The notes: generated by a model not told the origin, from the letters alone. Numbered from the stretch's first letter, positions 31,801-42,949 are shown. The stretch: 64,000 nt of DNA from Mesodorylaimus sp. YZB2_4 (GCA_030248295.1 JASANH010000230.1:62001-126000), one strand, 5' to 3'. Program-made: numbers and translations.

Positions 31801-34800
31801 ACGGCGAAGATTTATTGAAAACGGGCAAATTATATCTGGTCGATTCAGGTGATTGCACAAACATTTGGCGTGCAGGTGCCATCGATAGATCTATTATGTT
31901 CATCTCGCGAATGCCTCTTTTGCTTAGTCAATTTTGAAAGCACTTTTAAAATTTCAGGCGCCGTTGATCGAAGCTTTGCAGCTTTGCGTCGCGTCCTCAC
32001 CGCCTTAGCCGAAGATGCTAAGCACATTCCATACCGCGAAAGCAAGCTTACTCGTATTTTGCAAGACTCGTTGGGTGGCAGAACCAAAACGTGCATCATT
32101 GCAACGATTTCGGCCTTCGGCCGACTGCTCTTAGGTAATTTTTTTGTTTTTCTTAGCTGTATATCGTGACTTTTGTCGCTGAGGGTGCCTAGAATTCTTG
32201 GGGTGTGGCGGGCTGTTTGTGGAAACGTAGCCCCCTACGACTCCCCCCCACGCAACTCCCCCCCACGTCTCGCCCCTCCCCCCCTGACTCATCTAGTTAT
32301 ATTACTTTTGATGACAATAGAGTGCGTTACTGAGAGATCCAACCAAGGGCTGGCCAGTCAAATTTTTCGATCAGCTGATAATAAAAAACTCCGTTCAGTG
32401 ATCAGCCACATACTGTGATCGATTGTGGGTGAATTAGAAAAGCCGAACTCTCCTGTTTTTTTCAACGAAACCGGGGCGAAAGTCGATGGTTGGTACATCA
32501 TGAAATATCCTGAATTTTTGCACTGCGGATCACAGTAATTGTGCACATGCCAATTACTGCGCGCCACTGAGGCAATTCTAGCTCATCGATAATTTTCGCT
32601 GTTGATCAATCGCACTGATCAGTAACAGCCTATCTTGAAGCCCTTGAAAAAAACTTTCAAATGCTTTTTCCCGCGGCAAGATTCACCATTTTCGAAATAA
32701 TCGGGCTCCCAATTACAGTATTTTAAGAGAGTTTTCAGAGAGCTAGACTACTGATTCGAAACCAAAATGGGCAGTTGTCAAGATCTCCCATATATCCCGC
32801 TTTCCTTTCCACTCCACACAAATGGTCAACTATTTCCGGGGTCGGGGTTAGTTTAGCCCCGGTCGGGGTGGGGTGTGTTATAGGGTTTGAATTTTTAAGC
32901 CCAATTGATTTAGTGCACGTGCAGAATACTTTTAGCGTATGTCACTGATGTCAGAAATAACGACAAAATTTTAGACAGGAATCATGCATTTCTTATTAGT
33001 AAATAAATGTCGGATGCGGAAGCTTGAGAAGAAGCCCGCACCTCAGACGCCTGCTTCATCGACGCCTTGGCCAAATTATATTCCTTTTTATGGCATGATT
33101 GTAAATGATGCCACAGCCCTTTCGTAGATCCCCGTTTTCCAAGACTGTAGACTTTTTGGCACAATTTGCATCGCGCATTCGATGGCTTAGTAGGAAGCTT
33201 GTCGAAATATGCCCATGCGTCAGACATGTTCGAAAACTGGCGAAACAATCAACTCACAGAGCGACTAAACGGCGAATTCTGGCTGCTTGGTTAACTAGCA
33301 GATTGCGCGATTATGTCCCCCGCCTGGCGAGTGAGTTGCGCAATAGTTACACAGGAAGCGTTAGTTGCCAGCAAGTGAACCGCGCAGTTTCTGGCCCTGA
33401 ATGAGCAACGCTTACTAAGATAACTCAAGCTTTATTGATGGAAAGACAAAATATTTCAACCTCCTGCACATTTTCGAAGTGCTTGTCAGATGTATACTTT
33501 TTATAGCTAGCTCCAAAAGATTCTCTGGTTGCACTTCTTGTTAGCAGACAATTCATAATTTAATATACAATTTTATAACCCCAACCCCGACCATAATTTG
33601 TCGGGGTCGGGGCTGGCAAAACCCCGCGGGGTCGGGGTCGGGGCCCCGGTCGAACGCTAACCTCAGGTCATCTGTTGGTCCAAAATGATTTGAATCAGGA
33701 GGCGTGTTGTGGCGGGGGGCGAGTTTCAGAGGGGCGAGTTGTGGGGGGGGGGGCGACCTTTCCTCATGCCGTGGCGGGCAGTCGGCTTGGTGCTCGGCTG
33801 GGAGGACTAAGAGCGTGTAGGAGCCCTCGGGTGAGATAAATTTTTTAAAAAAATTATGCGGGCTGGGATCCGTGCCTCCCTGGTTCCCCACGGGACTGCC
33901 AGCTCGTTTTGCCTATAGCCGGCCAGCAGTCTTGATTCGATGAGCGGGGCCGTGAGGTGACTAGCTCTCACGGCAGCATCCCTCTGTGTGTCTCCACTAG
34001 GGGCACCTCCCGACGAGGGCATCCTGTGCCAGCATTAGTGTCCCAGGATGATACCGGGCGAGAAGGGAAAAACCGTTCCGACTGGTGTTTGGGAACCAGT
34101 TTCTTGATTCTTTTCCCGTCCGCCACATACTACCAGTAGCGGGTGAGTCGCCCTGATCCAGGTGTGCAAGGTCAGCGACGGGCTACTAAACTGCCGTCCT
34201 CAGGCGGAACAGAACTGCGGCCTCCCAGTCATGGTTGCTGGCCAAGCAATGCGGGACCAACGCCCTAACCGACTGAGCCACCGTGGCTCAATCGGTGAGA
34301 TAAATGCTCTTCCTTGCTTTCGCTCTCTTGATTTGTTTCCGCCTAGTTTTTCTGAATTCATGGGGAGCCGCCCTTGATATCTGTCAGCCCACTTGGCAGA
34401 CCTGTGGTGGGGGCCAGGCTCCAGCCAGAGATTTTGATAGCACCACTCGCAAGAGGCCCCTGCGGTCGTCATTTCCCTTTAGTTTATTCTCGAAGAGTCT
34501 GGGAGTTGACTCCATGGAAAGCACTTGGTTTGTCTGTCATCGTCATCATCATCATCATGTTTATTCGTTGGACAAACGCTGAAGCGCACGCTGTCGATTT
34601 GTCTCGTGGTAAGATTTAGGACTGCTGAGACAGCCGCGCGTTGCTGGCTTGTAAAGAATCCTATGGTGTTGACTGGTCTTCAAGTTAGTTCTTCTTGTTT
34701 GTAGCGATGGTATCTTGGGACTGGATGTAGCCGCAGCGGCCCAGTTGGTTATGGCGTTGATCCCGCATTGCTTGGGACAGCAACCATAACTGCCTGGTGT

Positions 34801-37800
34801 AACCCTCATGCCTGGTAGGCCATGGCGAGTGGGAGAGAGTAATCGATACTCTCCCCTGGCTGGGAGACGTCAACCCCTCGGGTTGATGTTTCAGCCGTAG
34901 GTATAGTCGCAAGACTATCCTGCTCCAGTCGGAGTTTTTGTCCCGCCGACTTCGGTCGGCCGCCTCCCTCCTACGCCTGCCAGGCCTGGTTACACAGGCC
35001 GCAGTTTACTTTCCGCTGAGGACGCAGTTTAGTAAACCCTTTCTCTCGTCGTATTGGAAACCAGTCTTCGATGGCGAGTTCCCACCAGGCTTCGGCCGGG
35101 TCTCTGGGCGGCTAACCGGGCCCAACGAGTAGAGGATCAGAAAGCTGATTCTCGAACAGCGGTCGGGCAGGACTTTCCCTTCTCGCCCAGTATCATCCTG
35201 GGATGCTAGTGCTGCCGCAGGATGCCCTCGCACGGAGGTGCTCGTAGTAGATACTCGCAGAGCGACGGTGCTGTGAGACCTGGTCACATCGCGGTCTCTA
35301 ACCAAATCAGGACTGCTGGCCCGCTGTAGGCAAAGCGATGTGGAAGTCCCCTGGCGGTCTTCCGCGGCGCTGAGGGCCCAACCAATAAAATGTCAGGACC
35401 GGGTGCATTCTATCAGTAGCCAGGCTTGTACAGTTCAGTATATCACTACGCAGAGCTGGTGCAGGCAGCCAGAGGCACGGCATACACGCCTGAAATCAGC
35501 CCCAGCACGTGGGCGTAGAATATCTGCAGGTTCACAGAATTTTATCGCTTTATTTTCGGTTTTTTTTAGGAAACTGTTCGTACTCTTGACTTTGCCCGCA
35601 GTGCGAAAACTGTCGTGAACAGACCAGAAGTAAATCAAGAAATATCGAAGAAAGCACTTATCAAAGTATGCACTGAATTTCACCAGTTTGTTAGTGATTT
35701 CGCAAATGTAATTTAGAAATATGCGGAAGAAATTGATCGTTTACGTCGTGATTTGCAAGCTGCTCGCGATAAGCACGGATTCTACATGACTCGAAGAAAT
35801 TATGAGTAAGTTTACTAGCCAGTTTTTGCTACTTGGTTTTTACGAAAGTTTTTCCAGCGGAATAGTGCAACAAATGACGCGTCAAAAAGAAATTATGAAT
35901 GAATTGGGAAACAAGTTGACTATTGCCCGTCAGGAAAGTGAACAGGCACCATTCACAGTAGATTTTCAGAAAACCAATTTCATCTCGCATTTCAGGCGTT
36001 GGTCTCATTTTCGAAGACGCAAGAAGAACTGAATGCAGCCAAAATCGAGTTGCACAAAAGTGTGGCCGCGTTGGAAAAAGCAAGACAGAAACTCAACGAA
36101 CGTAACTTGGTAAGAGGTTGTGGCTCGCAGCTTATCTTCTGTGCGACGTTTTATATTTTCAGAATCATGCTGAAGCGATCAAAGCTCGTGATGAGCACGA
36201 ATTCTTTTTGAAAGAATATCAAGAAAAGGGAACAACTTTGTACGATCAGGCTCAAGAATTGGTGTCTATGAATGGCCAAGCTTCGGAAGACATGCAAAGG
36301 CTGCATGGTAAACTTGATCGAATGGAAACGGTTCATGAAATGAACATGCAGAAATTGGGCGAATTTCGGAATCAAATAAAAGAGCGTGTTGGTGGAGCGA
36401 AAGGCGCACCGAATTCTTTTTGCACCAAGCAGCGGGAACTGGATGTTGAGCAAAATCGCCAACTTGGTAAAAATGATGCGATTATTGAACGTATAATATA
36501 TTTGATCACTTGATCATTTTTCAGAACTGTTGTTAAAAAATACTGATCGACAACACTCAATGATGATGGAAACAATGGGAAGCATCAGCAAGAATTTCGA
36601 TTTGACGATGACGAAAATTATTCAAACTTCGACGGCTATGATGCAGGTACATGATGACTGTGCCAACACCGGTTTGCCAGCGCCCACAAGTTTTGTCGTG
36701 TTACAGGCTGCCACAGATGAATTCCGAGCGAAATGTGAACATGCCATATCCGAATTTAGCGTTGTCCGTCACACGATTGGCACTGGTTTGAAAGAAATGG
36801 TTTTAACGCAAGTCAAACGCGAGGAATTGGAGTCCGGGTTCCAAAACGAACAAAATAGGCAGTTGTTCGAAGTGGATAACATGACTGAAGAATTTGTCGA
36901 TCGTATGGTTGTTCGCGATGGATCGACAGGTAGGGGCGTAATTAGTACATCAAATTGAAATGCCACGTTCAGTTTCTGTATGTGGTCAGCCAGTCAGGGC
37001 TCCCCACCCTCTAAATTCTCTAAGCCTAAAATTTCGCGTGCACTCCTTAAATCTGGGCTCCTCCCTCCTCCTCCCTTACAATAAGAGAAACCATATCTAT
37101 GTTTTTAAACTCGCGGAGTTTTGTTGATAACAGCAAGTCACGGTCCATCAAATGACCGAAGGAAGCCGCGCGTCCACTGCGCCAAAAGCATCCACTTTTC
37201 GGAAGCTTGTTGGACGCGGCTTTTTTCTGTTGATTTGCTGGACCACGGTTTGCCATCTCCTAAAAGTCGGTCGTAACTGTATTAAAATGTGGATTTTGAT
37301 GTGAACGATCTGTAGCTTGCAGCGATGGAACTAAAATGTCAAAGCTGAAGAGCGTGTGCTTTTAAAATTTCAGGCAAAAAAAGTTGAAACATTCCTTAAA
37401 ATCCGAAAAACTTTTGGTCCAAATTTTCTGAAACCATTTCTTATTAGGCGCTGTCAAGTTGGTGGGAGTCTTTGTTGAGGCTCGTCTAACAATCGATTCT
37501 TTGCACAGCCGGCAGTTAGGGTGATGTTCCAGCCAGTGGACTAGGCTGGGAGACTTGGCGTGCTGCCCAAGGCTTTTAACGTTGTGCAAAATCTCCACCA
37601 GTCACTTTCTCCAATAACATACAGACCCTGACATCTTACACTGAGCAGGCTGTTCTGAGGAAGAATAGGAATTTTGTGTCTTTGCGAAAACTGCACAAGA
37701 TGATCATTTTTTTCTTTTCTAATAGGAATCACACCGTCTCAGCAAGCGACGCAACAATGGCTTCCAAATGATTTGGCCCAAGTCAGTTCATGTGAAAAGT

Positions 37801-38894
37801 TACGCGCATGCTTCAGGGAACAATATCAACCGCTCGTAATCTCGTCTGATAGTTCCAGCTCGGAGGTATGTCACGGTTTTTAGATTGTACACCGTTCAGA
37901 TGAACAGGTTTTAGGGGATGTCTGAGGAGGGATACAAAAAAAGTTTGTGGCCAGAGAACACTCGACAGACGGCTTCAGTGACATTTTCTTTTGCACTCTA
38001 GGACGAAGAAGAAAATTTGGAAAGTGCAAAAAATGACGTTTTATCTGGTCGTGCCTCGAGCGCTGCAGTAAGTATGCTGGTCTAAATTACATAAATCGGA
38101 TGGGCTAATACTTTTCGAAAAGAAATCGCACTGAATTTTTCGAGGAGGTTTTGCGAGAGGGGGGATCCCTCCCAACTCGTGTTCGAGAACTAGTTTCTCT
38201 TCTTGTTCGGCGTCCACCACTTGACGGTACTTGGTGAGTCGCCTAAGCCAGTTGTGCAAGGCCAGCGACGGACTTACAAATTCGCCATGGAAGATCGTTT
38301 CCCACTCTGAGAACAGGCTTACTGGTCACGGTTGCTGTGTCAAGCAATGCATGACCAACGCCTTGGCCAACTGAGCCACCCATAGCTCGTAGTGTCAGCG
38401 TGTTGTCTATAAAACAAGACAAATGACCCCATCGTATGCTCAACATACGCAGGATTGGTTTCTTACTGCGGACTAGTCCTGAACATGTGATGAACATGCG
38501 CTGCCAAAATGATTGACTCACGAGTCAGTCATTCTGTGCCTGATCCCTATATTTCAGCATGTCCAGCATCATGTTTAACAATGACGCCATCTCCTTGTCA
38601 GCGGGGCTTAGCTGCTTAGGGATTGTGTTTGTGCTGGTATTGTTGGAGGTCAAAATAAGTCGATCTGAACCCAGGCCGAGCTGTTTTCTCATCAGTGGCC
38701 GTTCTGTCCTTGCTTAGCTTCGTTGCTTTGTCTTGTGATTTGTTAGAATTAAAACTAAGATCATAACTTTGTATCAGGTTTAGGCCCAGTGGAATGCTAG
38801 TTTTTCAGTCTACCTTGACAGTTAAAACACAAAATATTTATTCTTTCTTTCTTTTCAGTCTCTGCACGACGGAAACACCAAGAATGGCAACTGA
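28878..38894 (+). CDS. Kinesin-5 (BimC/Eg5-like) gene with degraded motor domain, 17 exons
   Basis: Exons: 28878-29014, 29228-29354, 31094-31191, 31243-31393, 31447-31685, 31748-31875, 31958-32134, 35570-35665, 35717-35805, 35858-35957, 35996-36109, 36163-36466, 36525-36646, 36707-36929, 37726-37865, 38002-38067, 38859-38894; about 780 residues against about 1050 in Eg5. The motor starts [11 protein letters not shown]. The P-loop is G-Q-S-G-T-G-K-T (31247-31270). The kinesin-5 neck region (N-R-P-E-V-N-Q, K-K-A-L-I-K) and coiled coils follow. The tail keeps a BimC-box-like T-G-I-T-P across exons 14/15. Switch I is S-S-H-S-H in place of S-S-R-S-H. Switch II is D-S-G-D-C-T (31842-31859) in place of D-L-A-G-S-E, and about 11 residues after it are missing. 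Exon 7 ends in phase 1 whereas exon 8 needs phase 0, so one base is in excess or a small exon is missing. Kinesin-5 cross-links spindle microtubules; this copy is unlikely to hydrolyse ATP normally. Confidence 0.85.
29952..30743. mobile_element. TIR element with tandem C-rich end units (kinesin intron 2)
   Basis: The left end (about 29952-30045) consists of C-rich units such as GACGATTCCCCCACTG. The right end (about 30664-30743) holds the inverted counterpart with three to four units of GTGGGGGAAACG. A run of 24 C occurs at 29963-29986. The 600-base interior has no recognised coding domain. Confidence 0.6.
32836..33655. mobile_element. hAT-like element relic with GGGTCGGGGT ends and BED-finger ORF
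   Basis: GC-rich ends (left CCGGGGTCGGGG then GGTCGGGGTGGGGT; right GGTCGGGGTTGGGGTTATA on the opposite strand) surround a short minus-strand ORF with a BED zinc finger. BED fingers at the N-terminus are typical of hAT transposases. The rest of the transposase is missing. Confidence 0.5.
32982..33248 (-). pseudogene. BED-type zinc finger ORF, truncated transposase
   Basis: The 88-residue ORF carries a BED finger: A-W-A-Y-F near the N-terminus, C-K-L-C, a basic stretch, then [11 protein letters not shown] domains bind DNA and are found in hAT transposases and in domesticated ZBED genes. The frame ends about 35 residues after the finger, with no dimerisation or catalytic domain downstream, so this is a truncated element piece lying antisense inside the kinesin intron. 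A small domesticated DNA-binding protein is a less likely alternative. Confidence 0.6.
33842..34293 (-). repeat. Full-length tRNA-derived SINE-A with 12-bp target duplication
   Basis: The insertion is flanked by exact copies of GGTGAGATAAAT (33830-33841 and 34294-34305). On the minus strand it begins with a tRNA-like A box (TGGCTCAGTCGG), continues through a body of about 380 bases and ends in an A/T-rich tail. Related copies occur at 34.7, 38.2, 42.0 and 51.5 kb. Confidence 0.8.
34716..35330 (+). repeat. SINE-A copy interrupted by MITE M1
   Basis: A tRNA-like head (GGCCCAGTTGGTTATGGCG) and the SINE-A body are separated by the M1 insertion at 34797-34995. Without the insertion the copy lines up with 33842-34293 and 51490-51880. 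It is within kinesin intron 7. Confidence 0.65.
34797..34995. mobile_element. MITE M1, copy inside SINE-A
   Basis: Ends read GTGTAACC ... CCTGGTAGGC and, on the other strand, GTGTAACC ... CCTGGCAGGC, giving imperfect inverted repeats of about 22-24 bases. The interior is nearly the same as 41531-41695 but about 34 bases longer. No ORF is seen. Confidence 0.7.
38150..38395 (-). repeat. SINE-A copy, partial
   Basis: The tRNA-like head (minus strand GTGGCTCAGTTGGCCAAGGC) and the first half of the SINE-A body are present. It lies in the last kinesin intron. Confidence 0.65.
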
Positions 38895-39618
38895 CTCCAA
38901 TTCTAGTCGAGACAAGAAAGCGTCTGGTGGCGGTTGTCGTAGGTCGACGGAGCTAGTCCGGATGATTTTATCTTCATATTCGTGTTTTACTTTCATTCTT
39001 TCATTTAATTTTTTCTTTTCTTTTCTTTCCATTCTTCTTTCGTTCTTATTTTCTTTTTTTCTTCTAGTTTCTATTTCCCTAACATGTTTTCTATTTTTTA
39101 ACATTCGTATTCTTTCGGATCTTTTCCGATTTGTATCAATAAACCCCAGCCAGACAACAAAAAATTGTAACTTTTGCCTACAATTACTAGGAAAAACAGT
39201 CAGTATGAAGCTTGAGAAATACATAAGAGTCCCGACTAGCTCTCTAATCGCTCTATATTGGGTTGGTTCAGCCTTTCGAAGGATGGATATGGAATAAGGA
39301 ATGACTGAGTAGGAAATCACCAAGTTGACCACGAGCAGCATCAATTTTTTTCATCTTGGTCGTTTCACGGAAGCGGCTCTTTTCACGCAGGCTAGGAGGC
39401 GTTAGTTGACCCTATCAGGAGTTACCTTGACTCAATTTACTAATTGGGATCAATGGGGGTTGCATGCCGGGCAAGGGTGCGTGGTCGTTGATCGGCCGTT
39501 AGTTTTTTAATAAAAGGAATAAATTCGAGCATTAATGGTCATCTGGAGTAGGATTTGGAAGCCTGTACCGATTGTCTTTGGGGCTTAGTTACTTCGCGTG
39601 CAGTATATATCTGCTAAC

Positions 39619-40052
39619 AAGGGAACATCGCCAACCGTTAAGTCGAACTTCGAGAAACCAAGAATCGTAACATGTTCCTGGGTGCAAACTAAAGCTCTGT
39701 GCAAAATTTTAGAGGCGTCTGTCTAACTGGTCAGCAATGGTCAGCGGGTCAAGTCCTGAAGTTTTGTGTGGTCACGAAGCTGAGCGTCGAGAAAAACACG
39801 CAGAGTTCTTTCGAAACTGGGTTCGGAGTTCCGAGTTTGAGCTTCCAACGCTCGGGTTGGGGGTTCTTTCCTGAAAAAACCCAAAAAATCCAGCAGAATT
39901 TAAAAATTTCACTGTACTCTAAGCACTGACCACTACTGAGCAATTGGCCAGACGCCTCTAAAATTTTGCACAGAGCTTTCTCTTACACCTAGGAACATGT
40001 TACGATTCTTGGTTTCTCGAAGTTCGACTTGACGGTTGGCGATGCTTCCTTG
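39619..40052. repeat. Fold-back element with ~125-bp inverted arms
   Basis: Arms of about 125 bases (39619-39745 and 39925-40052) share long identical blocks, for example the 18-base AACTTCGAGAAACCAAGA and GCAAAATTTTAGAGGCG, around a spacer of about 180 bases. The structure is a fold-back transposon or a young inverted duplication. No ORF with a known domain is inside. Confidence 0.75.
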
Positions 40053-40367
40053 TAAGTTTCTTCCTCAAGGTTGCGATACATTGATTTCCTAGTTTTAAAT
40101 CTCCGAAACACACCTGATAAGTCAGTCCGAGTGTGCTACGGTGGGCCACTCTGACATCTTCCGTGCCTTACTGCCGCAAGTGAGTTAATTACATGGGTCC
40201 TTCGTTTACCGCCCTGTAACGTATTCCCAGTTTCATGCAAGATCTATCACAGAAAACAGCAGATCAAGTACGAGTTCGCGAGCACAATCGCCACCTGTTT
40301 ATCACCACAAACATCATTTTCTGCTGGTTCGTATTCCCGCTGGCACACCGATCGTTTCACACCATTT

Positions 40368-41072
40368 CTATTGGGTCTCTCCTGGCTGGACGTAGATCTG
40401 CGGCTGCAGTTGGGCCACGTACATAGCTGACTGAGCTACGTAGACCTGAGGAGCTGGGAAGACCGCGACCATTTCGGCCCGCTGCCCATTGCACTTGGAG
40501 CAAAGGAAGGACGAGGCGATGATGAGCAGAATGGCTGAACAAGAAAGTTTGTTCAGCACAGATCAGATCGAAAAATAAGTTGGACTCACAAAGCACGAGC
40601 GACATCATCATTAAGGACCACAGAGCCGGCTCCTTCACTGAATATTTCTCATACATCGCGTGGGTGGTACCGACGCCGCAAACGATCGGCACTGCCTGCG
40701 CGGACTATCAAACGTGTAGCAAGCGCTGCTCCGAATCCAAGCCAGTCCGGCTGCAGCGATGCAAAATAAGACGAGGAAAGCGATAAACTGCATGATGCAC
40801 ATGACCAAGTGCGCGATGCCCATCGCGTTGTTTGCAGTGATTGAACCATCGATGCCCAGAGCGCTGCTGATCAGGCCGAAACCACCCACTGCAAAGACGG
40901 CGATTTCATTTGGAGTGATGCTAAACTTTCCAACATCGATGGCAGCAGTGATGATGACGATGAGCAACAGAACCGCTTCCGCGATGGCCAAACCAAGAAT
41001 GGTGTTCTTGCGGCGAACGATAGCGGACGCAATGGAGCAGTCGTCCCCGCTGTCAACTTTGACGACCTGCAT
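40368..41072 (-). pseudogene. Four-pass membrane protein, copy B, frameshifted
   Basis: The start (41072) and the first three membrane segments match copies A and C. Shortly after the third segment, near base 40700, the frame is lost: the matching sequence up to the intron continues in another frame. The intron (GTGAGT donor, TTGTTCAG acceptor) and second exon are still recognisable, but the repeat tail is largely deleted and stops early at TAG (40370-40368). Two independent lesions favour a pseudogene over sequencing error. The conserved upstream block is retained (41108-41195), so it may still be transcribed. Confidence 0.8.
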
Positions 41073-41107
41073 TGTCAGCAAATATTCGATTGTTGAACGG
41101 GAGCTTC

Positions 41108-41195
41108 CACCCAGCACAGCTTTTGAGCCCACAATGACTGACTGACAAATCGACTTCTGCCATGCAAAGCTGCACTTTACAGTTTGCCTGCCTGT
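41108..41195 (-). promoter_or_regulatory. Conserved upstream block of four-pass copy B
   Basis: The block matches those of copies A and C: CTGTAAAGTGCAGC, CTTTGCATGG and CAGTCAGTCA in the same order and at a similar distance to the ATG. Confidence 0.5.
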
Positions 41196-41454
41196 TTGCG
41201 CCTTTATGCGCGGGTTTTTAGGGCCTCCTGGTTCCAAGTGAAGCAACTGCATCAGGCTTACAATCAGTCTTTTGTCCGCCTGTACCGAGCAAAACGATAT
41301 GCTAGTTCTTCAAAAAATACATAGTTTTGCTATAATTTACAGAATGTGGACCTCGGCCGAAGGAACTTTGTTTTGAAGAGGATGTCTGTATATAGTCGAC
41401 TCACATCTTATCTAGAGGGAATTATGACCCTTGCATTTGCATTGGTCATCCATC

Positions 41455-41905
41455 GTCCTCCCCCCTCTGCCATCATCGACCCGCTGGGCCGCCTGACGCC
41501 TAGCGATACGGTCTCCCTCTCAGCTTACCTGTGTAACCCTCGTACCTGGTAGGCCATGGCGAGTGGGACCCCTTCGGGTTGATGTTTCAGCCGTAGGTAT
41601 AGTCGCGAGACTTGCCTACCTCCGTTTTTGTCCCGCCCACTTCGGTCGGCCGCCTCCCTCCTACGCCTGCCAGGCTTGGTTACACATGGGCCCTGCCATA
41701 TCCAGTGTTGCTGGTGGGTCCTAGGAACTGAACTGGCATGTCAGGAGTCGAGGGGTGCAATGTCGTCATCGTCGATCCCCCCTAAAGGCGAGGATGCGTG
41801 ATCTAGTGCAAACTACAGGTCGAGCGGGTGCATGTAATAGGATGACAGGGCTTCAGTCCATCCCGCAAAGAGGTCGCAGAAAGTGTGAGCGTCGGAGAGC
41901 TTTCC
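41455..41905 (+). repeat. Dispersed repeat R2 interrupted by MITE M1
   Basis: The copy is colinear with 15529-15835 on both sides of the M1 insertion at 41531-41695, which gives a filled-site/empty-site pair in one window. Confidence 0.6.
41531..41695. mobile_element. MITE M1, copy inside R2
   Basis: The 165-bp copy has ends GTGTAACC ... CCTGGTAGGC and GCCTGCCAGGC ... GGTTACAC. The interior matches 34797-34995 apart from a gap of about 34 bases. Confidence 0.7.
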
Positions 41906-41924
41906 TTTTTTGTATTAAAATATT

Positions 41925-42075
41925 TTGTGGGCTAGAGCCGTTTTACCTATTGCGGGCCAGCAGATGATATGATAAGCAAGGTCGTGAGGTGAATAGCCAT
42001 CACGGCACAGCGTCCATCTGCGCGTCTCCACTAGAGGCACCTCTAATCGTAAGCAGCATCCCCGACTGGACACCG
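41925..42075 (-). repeat. SINE-A fragment (3' part)
   Basis: The segment around GGGCCAGCAGATGATATGAT and CGTCTCCACTAGAGGCACCT matches the 3' end of the SINE-A copy at 33842-34293. Confidence 0.55.
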
Positions 42076-42949
42076 ACTTACTCACGAGGGATCTGTCCCG
42101 ACTGTCTCTGGCAAATGGAAACGAAACATCGCATGGAAGCAGTACCTGCACTGGCAGAATGAATTTTGATGTTGACACTTGCTATTGCTATATTTGGGTA
42201 GCCAAGCACTTTAAGGCGCGCAACATACTTCTCATGTAGCGTTGAGCTGTGCCTGTAGCCTGTAGTCGGGTAGCCTTTAGCGGCCCTTCATACTTCGCGT
42301 GTAGCCTGTAGCGCGTGGCAGGTGGCAGGTAGCATGTACTTTTTAGAGCAGAGGCCTGTACCCTGTACCTCCAAGTGTGCGCTTTTCGCGAAGCGCCAAG
42401 GACAGAGCTTTGAAACTGCAAATTGCTGTGTTCAGTGAATTGCCGACAAAATCATGGAGATTTAACGAATTTTAGCGGAAATTAAAAAATAACCTATAAA
42501 TGTGTACTTTCTCAGCATCTAATTTTATGCGCATATATATTTCGCGTCCCAAGCCTACACAGAGCACCTACTACTGCGTTCACAACTATTTCTGTTTTTA
42601 CAAACTCCGTTCACAACAGCATGTTATTCAACGACAAGAGCGGCAGCAGAAACCGATGAGCAACATGGTATTGGCAAAATCGTCAACAGTCTCACGATCA
42701 GGACAACAATGAGATCACACTGAAACCTGATCAAACCTATCTCATGAATTACCTAAACCAATAAGACCAGACCGAAACCTGACAGCACCTACTCGATTCG
42801 AAATTTGGCTAGTCTCAACCATAGTGGATCTGCTGAGAAATTCAAAGTCTTGGAGAGCCAGGATGAGCGTTTCCAGTTCTGGAGTCAGAACGTCACCTAG
42901 AAAAATAAAAATGCAGAAGTTAGGGGTATTTTCTAATCCCAAGCGACTA

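Larger units (their letters stand above)
32219..33780. mobile_element. Probable TIR element with C/G-rich tandem ends (kinesin intron 7)
   Basis: A left segment with ACTCCCCCCCACG-type units (32240-32290) faces a right segment with GGGGGGGCGAGTT-type units (33700-33765) in inverted orientation. The layout resembles the 29952-30743 element. Exact ends and target duplication are not resolved. The GGGTCGGGGT-end element is nested within it. Confidence 0.4.

Noticed and set aside
34162..34472. Short ORFs between 33.5 and 35.6 kb
   Set aside because: They lie inside SINE and MITE copies within the kinesin intron and recur with the repeats.
38794..39297. 167-codon ORF after the kinesin last intron
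   Set aside because: The start is intronic, the end is a low-complexity T-rich hydrophobic run, and the kinesin phase leads into another frame that stops at 38894.
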